A DNA stretch of 64,000 nucleotides from Pseudomonas fluorescens (GTDB lineage Bacteria > Pseudomonadota > Gammaproteobacteria > Pseudomonadales > Pseudomonadaceae): contig NZ_CABVHU010000004.1 of NCBI RefSeq assembly GCF_902497855.1, forward strand, positions 310,001 to 374,000. Direction: 5' to 3'. The notes under the pieces are model-generated. The model saw only the letters and a program-made list of their open reading frames with translations. It ran no database searches and was not told the DNA's origin. Of this stretch, positions 38,112 through 46,780 are shown in pieces. The translations under genes and the position numbers were made by a program. Positions within the stretch are counted from its first letter, which is position 1, and the number at the start of each line of letters is the position of its first letter.

Positions 38112-38858
38112 TTATTGCATGTTCATGCCGCCATTGACCGAGAAGTCGGCGCCGGTGCTGTAGCCCGATTCATCCGATGCCAGCCAGGCGACGATCGAGG
38201 CGATTTCTTCGGGTTGGCCGAGGCGACCGACCGGGGTGGCCGCGATCATGGTGTCGAGAATGTCCTGGCGGATGGCCGCGGTCATGCTGGTCTGGATATA
38301 GCCAGGGGAGACGGTGTTGACGGTCACGCCCTTGCCTGAAACTTCACGGGCCAGGGCCATGGTGAAGCCGTGGATGCCGGCTTTGGCCGCGCTGTAGTTG
38401 GTCTGGCCGAACTGGCCACGTTGACCGTTGATCGAGGAGATGTTGATGATCCGGCCCCAGCCCTTGGACAACATGCCTTCAATCACCTGTTTGGTGGTAT
38501 TGAACATGCCGTTGAGGTTGGTGTTGATGACGGCGTTCCAGTCTTCCGGAGTGATTTTGCGGAAGGAGGCGTCACGGGTGATGCCGGCGTTGTTGACCAG
38601 TACATCCACCGGACCGAATTGTTCACGGGCCATCTCGAAAGCCTTGCGGGTGGACTCCCAATCGGTGATGTCGCCGTAGATGAATTCGAACTGATAACCC
38701 GCCGCCAGCTGGCTCGCTGCCCATTCATTCTTGCGGGCGGAATCCGAGCTGCAGCCCACGATGACTTTGAAGCCTTCCTTGTGCAGGCGCTGGCAAATTG
38801 CCGTGCCTATCCCACCCATACCGCCAGTAACCAACGCAATACGACCAAGCGATTTCAT
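38112..38858 (-). CDS. phbB: Acetoacetyl-CoA reductase (NADPH)
   Basis: Reduces acetoacetyl-CoA to (R)-3-hydroxybutyryl-CoA. The 248-aa SDR has 'TGGMGGIGTAIC', 'NNAGITRDASFRKI', Ser in 'INISSINGQRGQFGQTNYSAAKAG' with the catalytic Y-x3-K, and 'NTVSPGYIQTSM'. This is the PhaB subfamily rather than FabG. The ATG at 38858 has AGGAAA upstream. It is the first gene of the phbBAC operon and is divergent from phbR. Confidence 0.93.
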   Translation of the reverse strand: MKSLGRIALVTGGMGGIGTAICQRLHKEGFKVIVGCSSDSARKNEWAASQLAAGYQFEFIYGDITDWESTRKAFEMAREQFGPVDVLVNNAGITRDASFRKITPEDWNAVINTNLNGMFNTTKQVIEGMLSKGWGRIINISSINGQRGQFGQTNYSAAKAGIHGFTMALAREVSGKGVTVNTVSPGYIQTSMTAAIRQDILDTMIAATPVGRLGQPEEIASIVAWLASDESGYSTGADFSVNGGMNMQ

Positions 38859-39117
38859 ACAGTATTTCCTTTCTATATTTTGCGTTGCAGGATGGGGGGT
38901 GATTGTTCGGTATTGGCGAGGTATGCGGAAGTGTTGGGAGGTGACTGTCTGGTGTCCAACGGCGCCATGCAGGTTTTTTATATCCACTGACAAAAGATGA
39001 GCAGTACCTATACTGAGATCAATTCTGCAAATTGAACCGCCGGTTAGTATTTTGTTTTAATGCAGATCAGTATGGCTCCGGACAGGACGTTCGGTTCCAC
39101 AGGTCAATGAGGACGCC
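38859..39117. promoter_or_regulatory. Divergent phbB/phbR promoter region
   Basis: A 259-bp region. Pointing to phbR I see CTGACA (38987-38992), a 16-bp spacer and TATACT (39009-39014). Overlapping the expected start site is a dyad TCAATT-ctgca-AATTGA (39019-39035), and next to it AACCG-C-CGGTT (39035-39045). These are candidate sites for PhbR itself or PhaR. The phbB side has no equally clear promoter by eye. Confidence 0.45.
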
Positions 39118-40152
39118 ATGTATAGAATGAGTTCCGGTTACGCCAACGTGCTGGTCAATACGCTGTCAGCGGAAGGACTGGATGTCGCCCACCTTTGTCA
39201 GGAGGCTGGACTGGACTTGAACATCGCGCACACGCCAGGAGCGTTGTGCGAGCGAAGGGCGATCTATCGGCTTTGGCAACTGGCGGCACAGGCCAGCGGC
39301 GATCCCGACATTGGTTTGAAAGCCTATGGCCATTTTCATCCCGGCAGTTTTCAGATTGTCGGCTACACCATGATGTCGAGCCTGAACCTGAAAAGGGCGC
39401 TTGAACGCCTGGTGCGATTCAGCCCGTTGATCGGCACCGGGTTCAGCCTGTTTTTTGTCCCGGAGCAGGCGCATTACCGAATGGCCTCGCTCGATCATCA
39501 ACAGCCCGGCTCGGTCAAGCCTCGGCAATATGCCGATGCCGGGCTGGCTTCCCTGCTGGGCTTCTGCCGCTGGCTGGGCGACGGCACGCTGCCGCAGCCC
39601 CTGAGTGTGGAATTCAGCTATCCCGAACCGCGAGACACGTCCGAGCATCAAAGGCTGTTTGGCTGCGACCTGCACTTTGGTTCGGCCTACGACAGCATTC
39701 TGTTTGACGGCCAGGAACTGTTGCATCCGTTGAGCATGGCCAACGAGGCGCTGGCGGTACTGCATGACAGTTTTGCCGAGGCGCAGCTGGATTCGCTCTG
39801 TGGCTTCTCCATTGTCGGCAAAATCCGCGCGCTGCTCACCGAGCGTTTGAGTCACGGCCAGGGGCAATGCGACATGGAGTCGATCGCCGCTGCGTTGAAC
39901 CTCAGCAAGCGCACCCTGCAACGCGCCCTGGAAAGGGAAGGGACCCAGTTCAAGGACGTGCAGAACGCCGTGCGCCGGCAACTGGCCGATTTCTACCTGC
40001 GCCATTCTCACTTCAACATGAAGCATGTGGCGTATCTCCTTGGTTTTCATGACCACAGCAGCTTCAACAAAGCCTGCAGCCGCTGGTTCGGCAAGACACC
40101 CGGTCAGTACCGGACCGAATCGGTCGGGAGCGAAGAGACCGCGTCGATGTGA
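39118..40152 (+). CDS. phbR: AraC-family activator of the PHB operon (PhbR-like)
   Basis: A 344-aa regulator. The N-terminal domain (about 10-200) resembles the arabinose-binding-like domain of OruR/ArgR-type AraC regulators ('GDPDIGLKAYGHFHPGSFQIVGYTMM'). The C-terminal pair of helix-turn-helix units (about 240-335) has 'SIAAALNLSKRTLQRALEREGTQFKDV' and 'HVAYLLGFHDHSSFNKACSRWFGKTPGQYR'. Placement divergent to phbB equals the phbR activator of Pseudomonas sp. 61-3. Inducing signal unknown. Confidence 0.85.
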   Translation: MYRMSSGYANVLVNTLSAEGLDVAHLCQEAGLDLNIAHTPGALCERRAIYRLWQLAAQASGDPDIGLKAYGHFHPGSFQIVGYTMMSSLNLKRALERLVRFSPLIGTGFSLFFVPEQAHYRMASLDHQQPGSVKPRQYADAGLASLLGFCRWLGDGTLPQPLSVEFSYPEPRDTSEHQRLFGCDLHFGSAYDSILFDGQELLHPLSMANEALAVLHDSFAEAQLDSLCGFSIVGKIRALLTERLSHGQGQCDMESIAAALNLSKRTLQRALEREGTQFKDVQNAVRRQLADFYLRHSHFNMKHVAYLLGFHDHSSFNKACSRWFGKTPGQYRTESVGSEETASM

Positions 40153-40170
40153 CGCGGCTCTCGTCGGTGA

Positions 40171-43005
40171 TCAAGGCTGTTTGGTCGGAGGTTTTTTCGT
40201 CCCTTTTTTGCCCTTGGGGTTGGGGCTCGCCGGGCTCACCTTTTTGGCGACGGGCTTGGGAAGCACTGCCGGGGCTTTTGGCTCGGTCGGCTTGGTCGCT
40301 GCAACCGGGACCTCCTGTTTGATCGGCTCAGGTGTTGCCACCGGGTCTTTTGGCTTGACTGGTTGCGACGTGACCACCGGTGCTTTTAGCTCGGCCGGCT
40401 GAGGTGTTACCCCTGCAGCTTTTTGCTTGACTGGCTCAGGCGTTGTCACGGGAGCTTGTTGCTTGACTGGCTCAGGCGTTGCCACAGGCGCTTGTTGCTT
40501 GACTGGCTCAGGCGTTGCCGCGGGAGCTTGTTGCTTGACTGGCGCAGGTGCTGTCACGGGCGCTTGCTGCTTGACTGGCGCAGGTGCTGCCACGGGCGCT
40601 TGCTGCTTGACTGGCTCAGGTGTTGCCACAGGTGCTTGTTGCTTGACTGGCTCAGGTGTTGCCACAGGTGCTTGTTGCTTGATCGGCTCAGGGGTTGCCA
40701 CCGGTATTGCCTGCTCGACGGCTTCGGCTTTGCCTGGCGCCTGGGTCGCGCTGGAACCTGGCAACGGGACATCGAGCAGTGTGTGCAGCTCACGCCAGAA
40801 CGGGTGTTCAGCGCCGTTGACGGTCAGCAGTTCCGGCAGCAGATTGGCCGCTGCTGCCAGCACTTGCCGGCGTTCTTCGGCCTCGGGCAGCATCAAGGGC
40901 AGGCTTTGCACGCTTTCCTGCGGATAGGTGACGACCAGCAGTCTCTGCAGGCTCAAGGTTTCGCGCAGGTCAATCGTCCCGGCGCCGCGATCCGGCAGCG
41001 GCGCCTGCAATTGCCGGATCAGTTTCTCGACGCTTTGCCGGCCGGGCTCGTTGCTGTCGCGGCCCAACAGAAACAGGATGCGGATCAAGGCTTCCATCAG
41101 GCCGCCCAGGGGCAGGGCATCCTGCAGGCGTTCGATCACGAGCTTGTCGTGCTGCTCGGCATGTGCCTGCAGATTGCGTCCGGCGACATTACCGGTGAGG
41201 CTGTTCAATACGCCATAGATACCGTAGAAACACAGCTCCTGGGTGGCATCGCGCAGATCGCGGTAACTGTCCAGGGCATCCTGGATCTGGTTGGAGAACA
41301 ACGCCTGCCAGGCCAGAAGCGGGTTGTCCGGGGAGGCAGGGTGGCGAACCTTGCTCACCAGGGAGGCACTGGCGGACAGCCACCACAAGGCCGGGTTCGC
41401 GCTGCTCCACATCACTTGTTGCTGATGGAAGGGGTGCGAGCGGCGAATAAGTTCGGCACTCGGTTCGTTGATCCACTGCCGCAGCCACGGGCGTATAAAA
41501 CCGTCGTAAAGGCTGTTGTTGAGGGCGGAAGCGCGTTCGACGAGGGCGAATTCGCGATCGTCGTCACGGCGTGCCGGCTCGTCGCCATGAATGTCGGCGA
41601 TCCGCCGCGGTTCGAAACGCACGGCATAGCGAGTTGCCGAGTTTTCTGGCAAGTCTTCGATCAACATTTCATACAGTCCGGCCGGCAAGGCGTTGATGAT
41701 GTCGACCGCGCCGAGCAGTTCCCGGTGCTCGCGCCGGGCCACTTCACCGGAAACGAAGATGCCCAGGTGCCCGATGCTGGCATGGCGCAGGTAAACGATG
41801 GTGCGCCCGGCACGTTGCAGGGCGAGATCGCTGGGGTAGACATCGGTGATCCAGTCCAGCGCCTGTTGCGGCGGCGTGATGTTGTCGCCATAGGAGCAGA
41901 ACACCACCACCGGCACTTCGATGCGCTTGAGATCCAGCCCGCTGCTCTTGCGCCCCAGGCCGCCGGACAAGCGATTGCCGATGAACAGGTCATCGACAAT
42001 CATCTCGATTTCTTCGCCGTTGAGCAGCGTCGGGCTGCCCCACCAGCGCTCGAAGTCCAGGAAACGCTCGACCTCGCTGTCGACTTCGCTGAACAGGTGG
42101 TAGTACTTGCCCCACCAGCTGTGCGCCGGGTCGAGGCTTTCGAAATTGCTCACCAGCCAGGTGCCGTCGAAACGGTCATTGCCCAGGTCGCTGCCCAGGC
42201 GCGCCATCCAGCCGCCACCCAGCAAGCCGCCGGTGTAGCGCATCGGATTTTTTCCATTGACGCCGGCCCAGTAGGACAACGGCGCGCCATTGACGATGAT
42301 CAGCCCCGGCAACTCCGGCCGGGAGGCTGCCAACCCCATCAAGGCCCAGCCCGCCTGGCAGTTGCCGATCACTACCGGTTTGCTGCTGGCGGGATGCCGG
42401 GCGCTGACGGCTTCGATGAACCGGGCCTGGGCGGCGGTAATGTCCGCGAGGGTTTGCCCGGGTCTTGGCGAGTGGCTGAAGGCGATGAAGTAGGTGGGAT
42501 GACCGGCCCGCAGACTTTCGCCGATGACCGAATCCTGTTTGAAACCGCCGATGCCCGAGCCATGACCGCCCCGTGGATCGATGATGATCACTGGCGGTTT
42601 ATTGGCGTCGATCGCTTTGCCGGAGCCGCCGAACACCTGCAACAGCGAGTAATTGACCGGGCGGGGCAGGTCTGCACCGTCGACCAGGGTTTCATGATCG
42701 AATTTGAGCAGCAGCGGATACCCGGCCCGCTCGTGCGCCAGGGTGTTGTCGCCGCGCTGACGCAAGGTGTCCCAGAACAGCACGCTGCGTTGGCCCAGAT
42801 CAGTGAAATATTCCTGCCATTCCTTCGCGGTAGGCTGTCTCAGTTGCCCGAGACTTGAGGGTGCGAAGGTTTTTGCCTGGCGTTTCTGTACGGCGTCAAG
42901 CACATTGCGGGTATTGAGGCGTTGCAGGTGGTTCAGGTGCTCGAACAACCCTGGGGCTGGTGCAAGTCCTTCATCTTGCAGCGCAATATTTTGTTCCTGG
43001 CCCAT
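40171..43005 (-). CDS. DUF3141 alpha/beta-hydrolase-like protein with proline-rich repeat tail
   Basis: A 944-aa protein. Residues ~50-740 match the DUF3141 family: an alpha/beta-hydrolase core with a Cys nucleophile-type elbow G-N-C216-Q-A-G, preceded by 'IIIDPRGGHGSGIGG'. This is close in form to the GxCxGG box of PHA synthases. From ~760 the protein is a low-complexity tail: eight 12-residue units of the type VKQQAPVATPEP, then degenerate units and a Lys-rich end (KGKKGTKKPP). AGGAGG precedes the ATG at 43005. Its place between phbR and the phasin gene suggests a PHA-granule role (hydrolase or granule protein), which is an inference. It is divergent from the phasin gene. Confidence 0.75.
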   Translation of the reverse strand: MGQEQNIALQDEGLAPAPGLFEHLNHLQRLNTRNVLDAVQKRQAKTFAPSSLGQLRQPTAKEWQEYFTDLGQRSVLFWDTLRQRGDNTLAHERAGYPLLLKFDHETLVDGADLPRPVNYSLLQVFGGSGKAIDANKPPVIIIDPRGGHGSGIGGFKQDSVIGESLRAGHPTYFIAFSHSPRPGQTLADITAAQARFIEAVSARHPASSKPVVIGNCQAGWALMGLAASRPELPGLIIVNGAPLSYWAGVNGKNPMRYTGGLLGGGWMARLGSDLGNDRFDGTWLVSNFESLDPAHSWWGKYYHLFSEVDSEVERFLDFERWWGSPTLLNGEEIEMIVDDLFIGNRLSGGLGRKSSGLDLKRIEVPVVVFCSYGDNITPPQQALDWITDVYPSDLALQRAGRTIVYLRHASIGHLGIFVSGEVARREHRELLGAVDIINALPAGLYEMLIEDLPENSATRYAVRFEPRRIADIHGDEPARRDDDREFALVERASALNNSLYDGFIRPWLRQWINEPSAELIRRSHPFHQQQVMWSSANPALWWLSASASLVSKVRHPASPDNPLLAWQALFSNQIQDALDSYRDLRDATQELCFYGIYGVLNSLTGNVAGRNLQAHAEQHDKLVIERLQDALPLGGLMEALIRILFLLGRDSNEPGRQSVEKLIRQLQAPLPDRGAGTIDLRETLSLQRLLVVTYPQESVQSLPLMLPEAEERRQVLAAAANLLPELLTVNGAEHPFWRELHTLLDVPLPGSSATQAPGKAEAVEQAIPVATPEPIKQQAPVATPEPVKQQAPVATPEPVKQQAPVAAPAPVKQQAPVTAPAPVKQQAPAATPEPVKQQAPVATPEPVKQQAPVTTPEPVKQKAAGVTPQPAELKAPVVTSQPVKPKDPVATPEPIKQEVPVAATKPTEPKAPAVLPKPVAKKVSPASPNPKGKKGTKKPPTKQP
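40400..40712 (-). repeat. 36-bp in-frame tandem repeat coding for VKQQAPVATPEP units
   Basis: About eight copies of a 36-bp unit (plus-strand core GCTTGACTGGCTCAGG), with small differences between copies, form the C-terminal tail of the DUF3141 protein. Period and reading frame are kept. Copy number is likely to vary between strains. Confidence 0.85.
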
Positions 43006-43126
43006 CGTGACCTCCTGACGCCTTATAGGGGGAGCGGCACATCCAGGCCTTCAATTAACAAGACTGGGTGGGCCGTTGATGGTCAGGAGTTTAGCGCTAT
43101 TAATGGCACGGCTGACAAGAATTATT

Positions 43127-43174
43127 TTGCAGCGCACAAAAATTTCGGTTGCCAAAATTTTTTGTGCACTGCAA
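43127..43174. promoter_or_regulatory. Long inverted repeat upstream of phasin (candidate PhaR operator)
   Basis: TTGCAGCGCACAAAAA (43127-43142) and TTTTTGTGCACTGCAA (43159-43174) are inverted copies with one mismatch in 16. The site lies 84 bp before the phasin start and between it and the divergent DUF3141 gene. TTGCA/TGCAA-type sequences are known targets of PhaR repressors at phasin promoters in other bacteria, and a phaR gene is present at 49405. Confidence 0.6.
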
Positions 43175-43257
43175 TATCAAGGCTAACGCGATGACTGGCA
43201 GGATCGCTATCGCGTCCTCTGGCCTATTAGGGCCTTTCAGTATCAGGAGATTCAAGC

Positions 43258-43842
43258 ATGTCTTTTTTCAACTCGGAAAAACTGCAAGCCACTCAGAAAG
43301 CCAACCTCGACCTGATCCAGCAAATCACGGGCAAAGTCTTCGCCAGCGTTGAACAGCTCAGCCAGTTGCAGTTCAAGGCCCTGCGCGAGTCTACCGAAGA
43401 GCAGTTCGAAGGTGTTCGCAAGCTGCTGGCAGTACGCGGTCCACAAGATTTCGCCGAGCTGCAGGCTTCTTTCACCCAGCCGAGCAAGCAGACCGAACGC
43501 CTGGCCGAGTTCAATCGCCAGGTTCAGGCGCTGATCGTGGACACTCAGTCGGACATCGCCAAGCTGGCCTCCAGCCAGGTAGAAGCCGGCACCCAGCAAG
43601 TGCAAGAGTTCGTTGAAGCGATCAGCAAGAACGCACCTGCCGGCTCCGAGCCAGTAGTGGCCGCGTTCAAGTCGGGCCTGGCGAACGCCGGCTCCGCGTT
43701 TGCAAATGCACAGCAAGCCGCGAAAACGGCTTCCGAAAACGCACAGCAAGCTGCAAAGCAGGCTTCCGATACGTTCACCGAAGCAACTGCCGCAGCCACC
43801 AAAGCAGCTCCGGAAACAAACGCCAAGACCGGTAACAAGTAA
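43258..43842 (+). CDS. phaP: Phasin (PHA granule-associated protein)
   Basis: A 194-aa amphipathic helical protein coating PHB granules. The N terminus 'FFNSEKLQATQKANLDLIQQITGKVFASVEQLSQLQFKAL' is typical of the proteobacterial phasin family. The C-terminal ~50 residues are Ala/Lys/Gln-rich helical repeats (QQAAKTASENAQQAAKQAS), like the tails of histone-like granule proteins. CAGGAGA precedes the ATG. A strong terminator follows, so it is monocistronic, and the inverted repeat upstream suggests PhaR control. Confidence 0.9.
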   Translation: MSFFNSEKLQATQKANLDLIQQITGKVFASVEQLSQLQFKALRESTEEQFEGVRKLLAVRGPQDFAELQASFTQPSKQTERLAEFNRQVQALIVDTQSDIAKLASSQVEAGTQQVQEFVEAISKNAPAGSEPVVAAFKSGLANAGSAFANAQQAAKTASENAQQAAKQASDTFTEATAAATKAAPETNAKTGNK

Positions 43843-43865
43843 GTCTTAGCAAGCCGGCTGTACCG

Positions 43866-43900
43866 ATGGCGATGGGTTTACTCCCCATCGCCATTTTTTT
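43866..43900 (+). terminator. Rho-independent terminator of phasin gene
   Basis: ATGGCGATGGG (43866-43876) pairs with CCCATCGCCAT (43884-43894), loop of 7, followed directly by seven T's. Perfect 11-bp stem 24 bp after the phasin stop. Confidence 0.9.
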
Positions 43901-43927
43901 CGGCTGGAACAAACTGATCGGCAGGGC

Positions 43928-45949
43928 TCAGGCCGACAGCAACCGCTTGATCCACTCGAGCAGTACGCCGGGCAACAGTTCAGGTTGGGGCAGCAAGGCA
44001 TATTGCCGCGATCCGAATACCGCCGGCAGGTAACTCGCGGCCTGACGGTCGATGGTCAGACAGAACGGATAAATGCCTTGCAGCCTGGCTTCGGTCACGG
44101 CCTGGCGCATGTCTTCCACACCATAGCGGCCTTCATACAGGTCGACATCGTTGGGCTTGCCATCGGAAAGCAGCAAGAGCAGCCGGTGGGTCGCCGCCTG
44201 TCGCATCAACAATGTACTGGCGTGGCGAATGGCCGCACCTGCCCGGGTATAGCGCTCCGGTTCCAGTGCGGCAATGCGCCGACCCACGGCAGCGCTGTAG
44301 CGCTCGTCGAAAGCCTTGAGGGTGCGGATCGCCACCCGCTGCGACCCTTCGCCGGAAAACGCCAGCACGCTATAGGGTTCGCCCAGGCTCTCCAGCGCCA
44401 GGCAGACCAGCAGCAACGCCTCGCGCTCGACATCGATGATCCGGCGATGGCGCGACAGCCAGCTGTCGGTGGAACCGCTGACGTCAATCAGCAACATGAT
44501 CGCCATGTCGCGCCGACTGCGTCGCTGGGACTGATACAGCGCCTGGGGCATGCTCAAGCCGGCGCGGGCCTCGGCACAACCGTCGATGTAGGCTTCCAGG
44601 TCGATGTCATCGCCATCCATTTGTTTGCGCAGCCTGATGCGTTGAGCGCGCAGCTTTTCAAAATGCCGGCGGATGGCATCGAGCATCGACCGGTGGCTTT
44701 CAAGGGTTTGGTCTACCCACTGCTGCGGACCTTCATTGGCGGGGCACACCTGCAAGGTTGTACCCGGATCACGGTAGACCTGAGTGCGATAGTCCCACTC
44801 GGGGTAGCTGATTGCGTTTTCGGCAAGCGCAGGTGCTACCTGTCGAACGCGGGTTTGAGGTGCATCGTCGCTCAGCAACACTTCTTTGGGACGGCCAGCA
44901 GCGACCACCAGTCGGGCTTCGTCGAGTTCGGACAATGCGTCGGCAAAATCATCTGCCGGGATGTCCGTATCCCGGTCGACCGGGCGTTGCATCCCCATGG
45001 GATCTTCGGCTTTTTCCAGGGGCTCGGCGGATTGCACCATCCACGGGCCTTGTTCCTGATCGTTGTCTTCGTCGGCCAGGGCCTCGCGCACCTTTGGCTG
45101 GCGTTCGAGACGGGCGCTGCGTGGTTGCGTGTCAGTGATGTCGATGGCGCCGGGCAGCGTCGGCACCTCTTGTCGGGCCGACGGCACGCGCAGGTCGCCG
45201 GTCCAGGCATCGAGCAGCAACAGATGCGCGCAATGCCGGTGAGGTACGTCGGCGCACAAGAGGCGTGCCGCGAGGGTTTGTGCCTGTCGCAGCGAATCGG
45301 TGGTGGAGGCGGGTATTGCCAGCCCCTCCACGGATTCGCCGCATTCAGTGGCCAGTATTCGACGAAGCAGGTTTTCCAGGGGCCGTCGATGCTCGGCAAA
45401 AGCCTGCAACGGCGGGCGCATGGCCAGCGCTTGCTGGCGCAACCCCCGGATCGGTGCCGCCAGCCCCGGCAGCAATCGCACCAGATCCCGGTCGGCAGCC
45501 CAGGCTTCGAGCAGCAGATAGACGCTGCGTTGCATCGGATCGGCAAGGTCCGGCAGATGGGCGGCACTGCCCCTCTGCGCGCGCATCGCCTGTTGCAAGG
45601 CCTGGGTCCTGAAACGTTGCGTGGTGAGCAGTCCATCGTCGCAGCCCGAAGACTCCGGCAACCAGATAGACGCACCGTCGGTCGCCGGCACGGCGCGATT
45701 GCGACAAGGGTTCTCACCCCGCTGAAAAAGTTTTTTCAGCAGCGTGGGGGGCGAGGGCGGATGTGCGACGCGCAGCGAATAGTGAGTGCCAAACAGAGCC
45801 TGGATCAGCAAATCAAGATGTTGCGCGACATCCGCCAGGGTGACGACTTGTGCGCGGGAGGAGGGGGTTTGGTGACGGCGCCACAGCGCCTGGGCGTACA
45901 CCGTTGCATGGCGTGCGACATCGGTGATGAGGTCCTCGGCTTCGGCCAT
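43928..45949 (-). CDS. norD: Nitric oxide reductase activation protein NorD (VWA domain)
   Basis: A 673-aa protein. The C-terminal von Willebrand A domain (about 480-665) has the MIDAS motif in 'LLIDVSGSTDSWLSRHRRI'. The N-terminal two-thirds is the helical NorD-type region, with an acidic middle ('EDNDQEQG'). NorD works with the MoxR ATPase NorQ to put the non-haem iron into NorB. The start at 45949 directly abuts the norQ stop. It is the last gene of the nor operon. Somewhat longer than the ~610-640 aa usual for NorD. Confidence 0.88.
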   Translation of the reverse strand: MAEAEDLITDVARHATVYAQALWRRHQTPSSRAQVVTLADVAQHLDLLIQALFGTHYSLRVAHPPSPPTLLKKLFQRGENPCRNRAVPATDGASIWLPESSGCDDGLLTTQRFRTQALQQAMRAQRGSAAHLPDLADPMQRSVYLLLEAWAADRDLVRLLPGLAAPIRGLRQQALAMRPPLQAFAEHRRPLENLLRRILATECGESVEGLAIPASTTDSLRQAQTLAARLLCADVPHRHCAHLLLLDAWTGDLRVPSARQEVPTLPGAIDITDTQPRSARLERQPKVREALADEDNDQEQGPWMVQSAEPLEKAEDPMGMQRPVDRDTDIPADDFADALSELDEARLVVAAGRPKEVLLSDDAPQTRVRQVAPALAENAISYPEWDYRTQVYRDPGTTLQVCPANEGPQQWVDQTLESHRSMLDAIRRHFEKLRAQRIRLRKQMDGDDIDLEAYIDGCAEARAGLSMPQALYQSQRRSRRDMAIMLLIDVSGSTDSWLSRHRRIIDVEREALLLVCLALESLGEPYSVLAFSGEGSQRVAIRTLKAFDERYSAAVGRRIAALEPERYTRAGAAIRHASTLLMRQAATHRLLLLLSDGKPNDVDLYEGRYGVEDMRQAVTEARLQGIYPFCLTIDRQAASYLPAVFGSRQYALLPQPELLPGVLLEWIKRLLSA

Positions 45950-46780
45950 CTAGATAAAGGTCAGGTCAACCAGGTCGCGCATGGCCGCCACCAGCACCGC
46001 GTCGTCGGACAGCGGTGAGATCAGCGCGGCACGGCAGGCGGCCTGAGCGGCAATGCCGCTGGTGATCAAGCGGGCAGTGGCGATCAGCAGGCGCGTGCTG
46101 GGAACTTCCGCCAGGCCCCGGTCTTGCAAGGCGCGCAGCCGATGGGCGAGGGTGACCAAGGCATGGGCGGTGGCGTAGTCGGTTGTGCCCTCATGGATAA
46201 CGATGGCGATCTCGCGCTCGGCCGGCGGGAAGTCGAAATCCAGCGCCACGAAGCGCTGGCGTGTACTGGGCTTGAGATCCTTGAGTATCCGCTGGTAACC
46301 CGGGTTGTAAGACACCACCAGTTGAAAATGGGGCGAGGCTTCGAGGATCTCGCCGATCTTGTCCAGTGGCAGGATGCGCCGGTGGTCGGTCAGCGGGTGC
46401 AATACGACCACCGTATCCTGCCGCGCTTCGACCACTTCGTCGAGGTAGCAGATCGCGCCTTCGCGTACCGCTCGTGTCAGCGGGCCTTCCGCCCAATGGG
46501 TGCCTTGATGACCGATCAGGAAGCGCCCGACCAGGTCGCTGGCACTCAGGTCGTCATGGCAGGAAATGGTGATCAACGGGCGTTTCAGTCGCCAGGCCAT
46601 GTGCTCGACAAAACGGGTCTTGCCACACCCGGTGGGTCCTTTGAGCATGATCGCCAGTTGCCGGGCATGGCATTGCTCGAAGATCGCCACCTCGTCGCCG
46701 CAGGGTTGGTAATAAGGTTCGGTATGCGGCAATGCGGATTCTGCGACCGGCAGGTTCTGCTGCATCAGCGAACGATCCAT
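45950..46780 (-). CDS. norQ: MoxR-family AAA+ ATPase NorQ
   Basis: A 276-aa ATPase with Walker A 'GPTGCGKT', Walker B 'ICYLDEVVEARQD', sensor 'VVSYNPGYQ' and arginine finger 'STRQRFVAL'. The sequence and 'SCHDDLSASDLVGRF' fit NorQ/CbbQ. The ATG at 46780 overlaps the norB stop (TGATG), indicating translational coupling; a GTG one codon upstream is the alternative. Confidence 0.92.
   Translation of the reverse strand: MDRSLMQQNLPVAESALPHTEPYYQPCGDEVAIFEQCHARQLAIMLKGPTGCGKTRFVEHMAWRLKRPLITISCHDDLSASDLVGRFLIGHQGTHWAEGPLTRAVREGAICYLDEVVEARQDTVVVLHPLTDHRRILPLDKIGEILEASPHFQLVVSYNPGYQRILKDLKPSTRQRFVALDFDFPPAEREIAIVIHEGTTDYATAHALVTLAHRLRALQDRGLAEVPSTRLLIATARLITSGIAAQAACRAALISPLSDDAVLVAAMRDLVDLTFI

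Noticed and set aside
37398..38339. 313-codon plus-strand frame over phbA/phbB
   Set aside because: Antisense shadow across two genes and their gap, with no domain.
40423..42858. 811-codon open frame opposite the DUF3141 gene
   Set aside because: Antisense frame kept open by GC-rich codon bias; it mirrors a protein with clear family motifs on the other strand.
43985..46018. 677-codon open frame opposite norD
   Set aside because: Antisense shadow of norD; low-complexity Gln/Arg/Gly-rich product.
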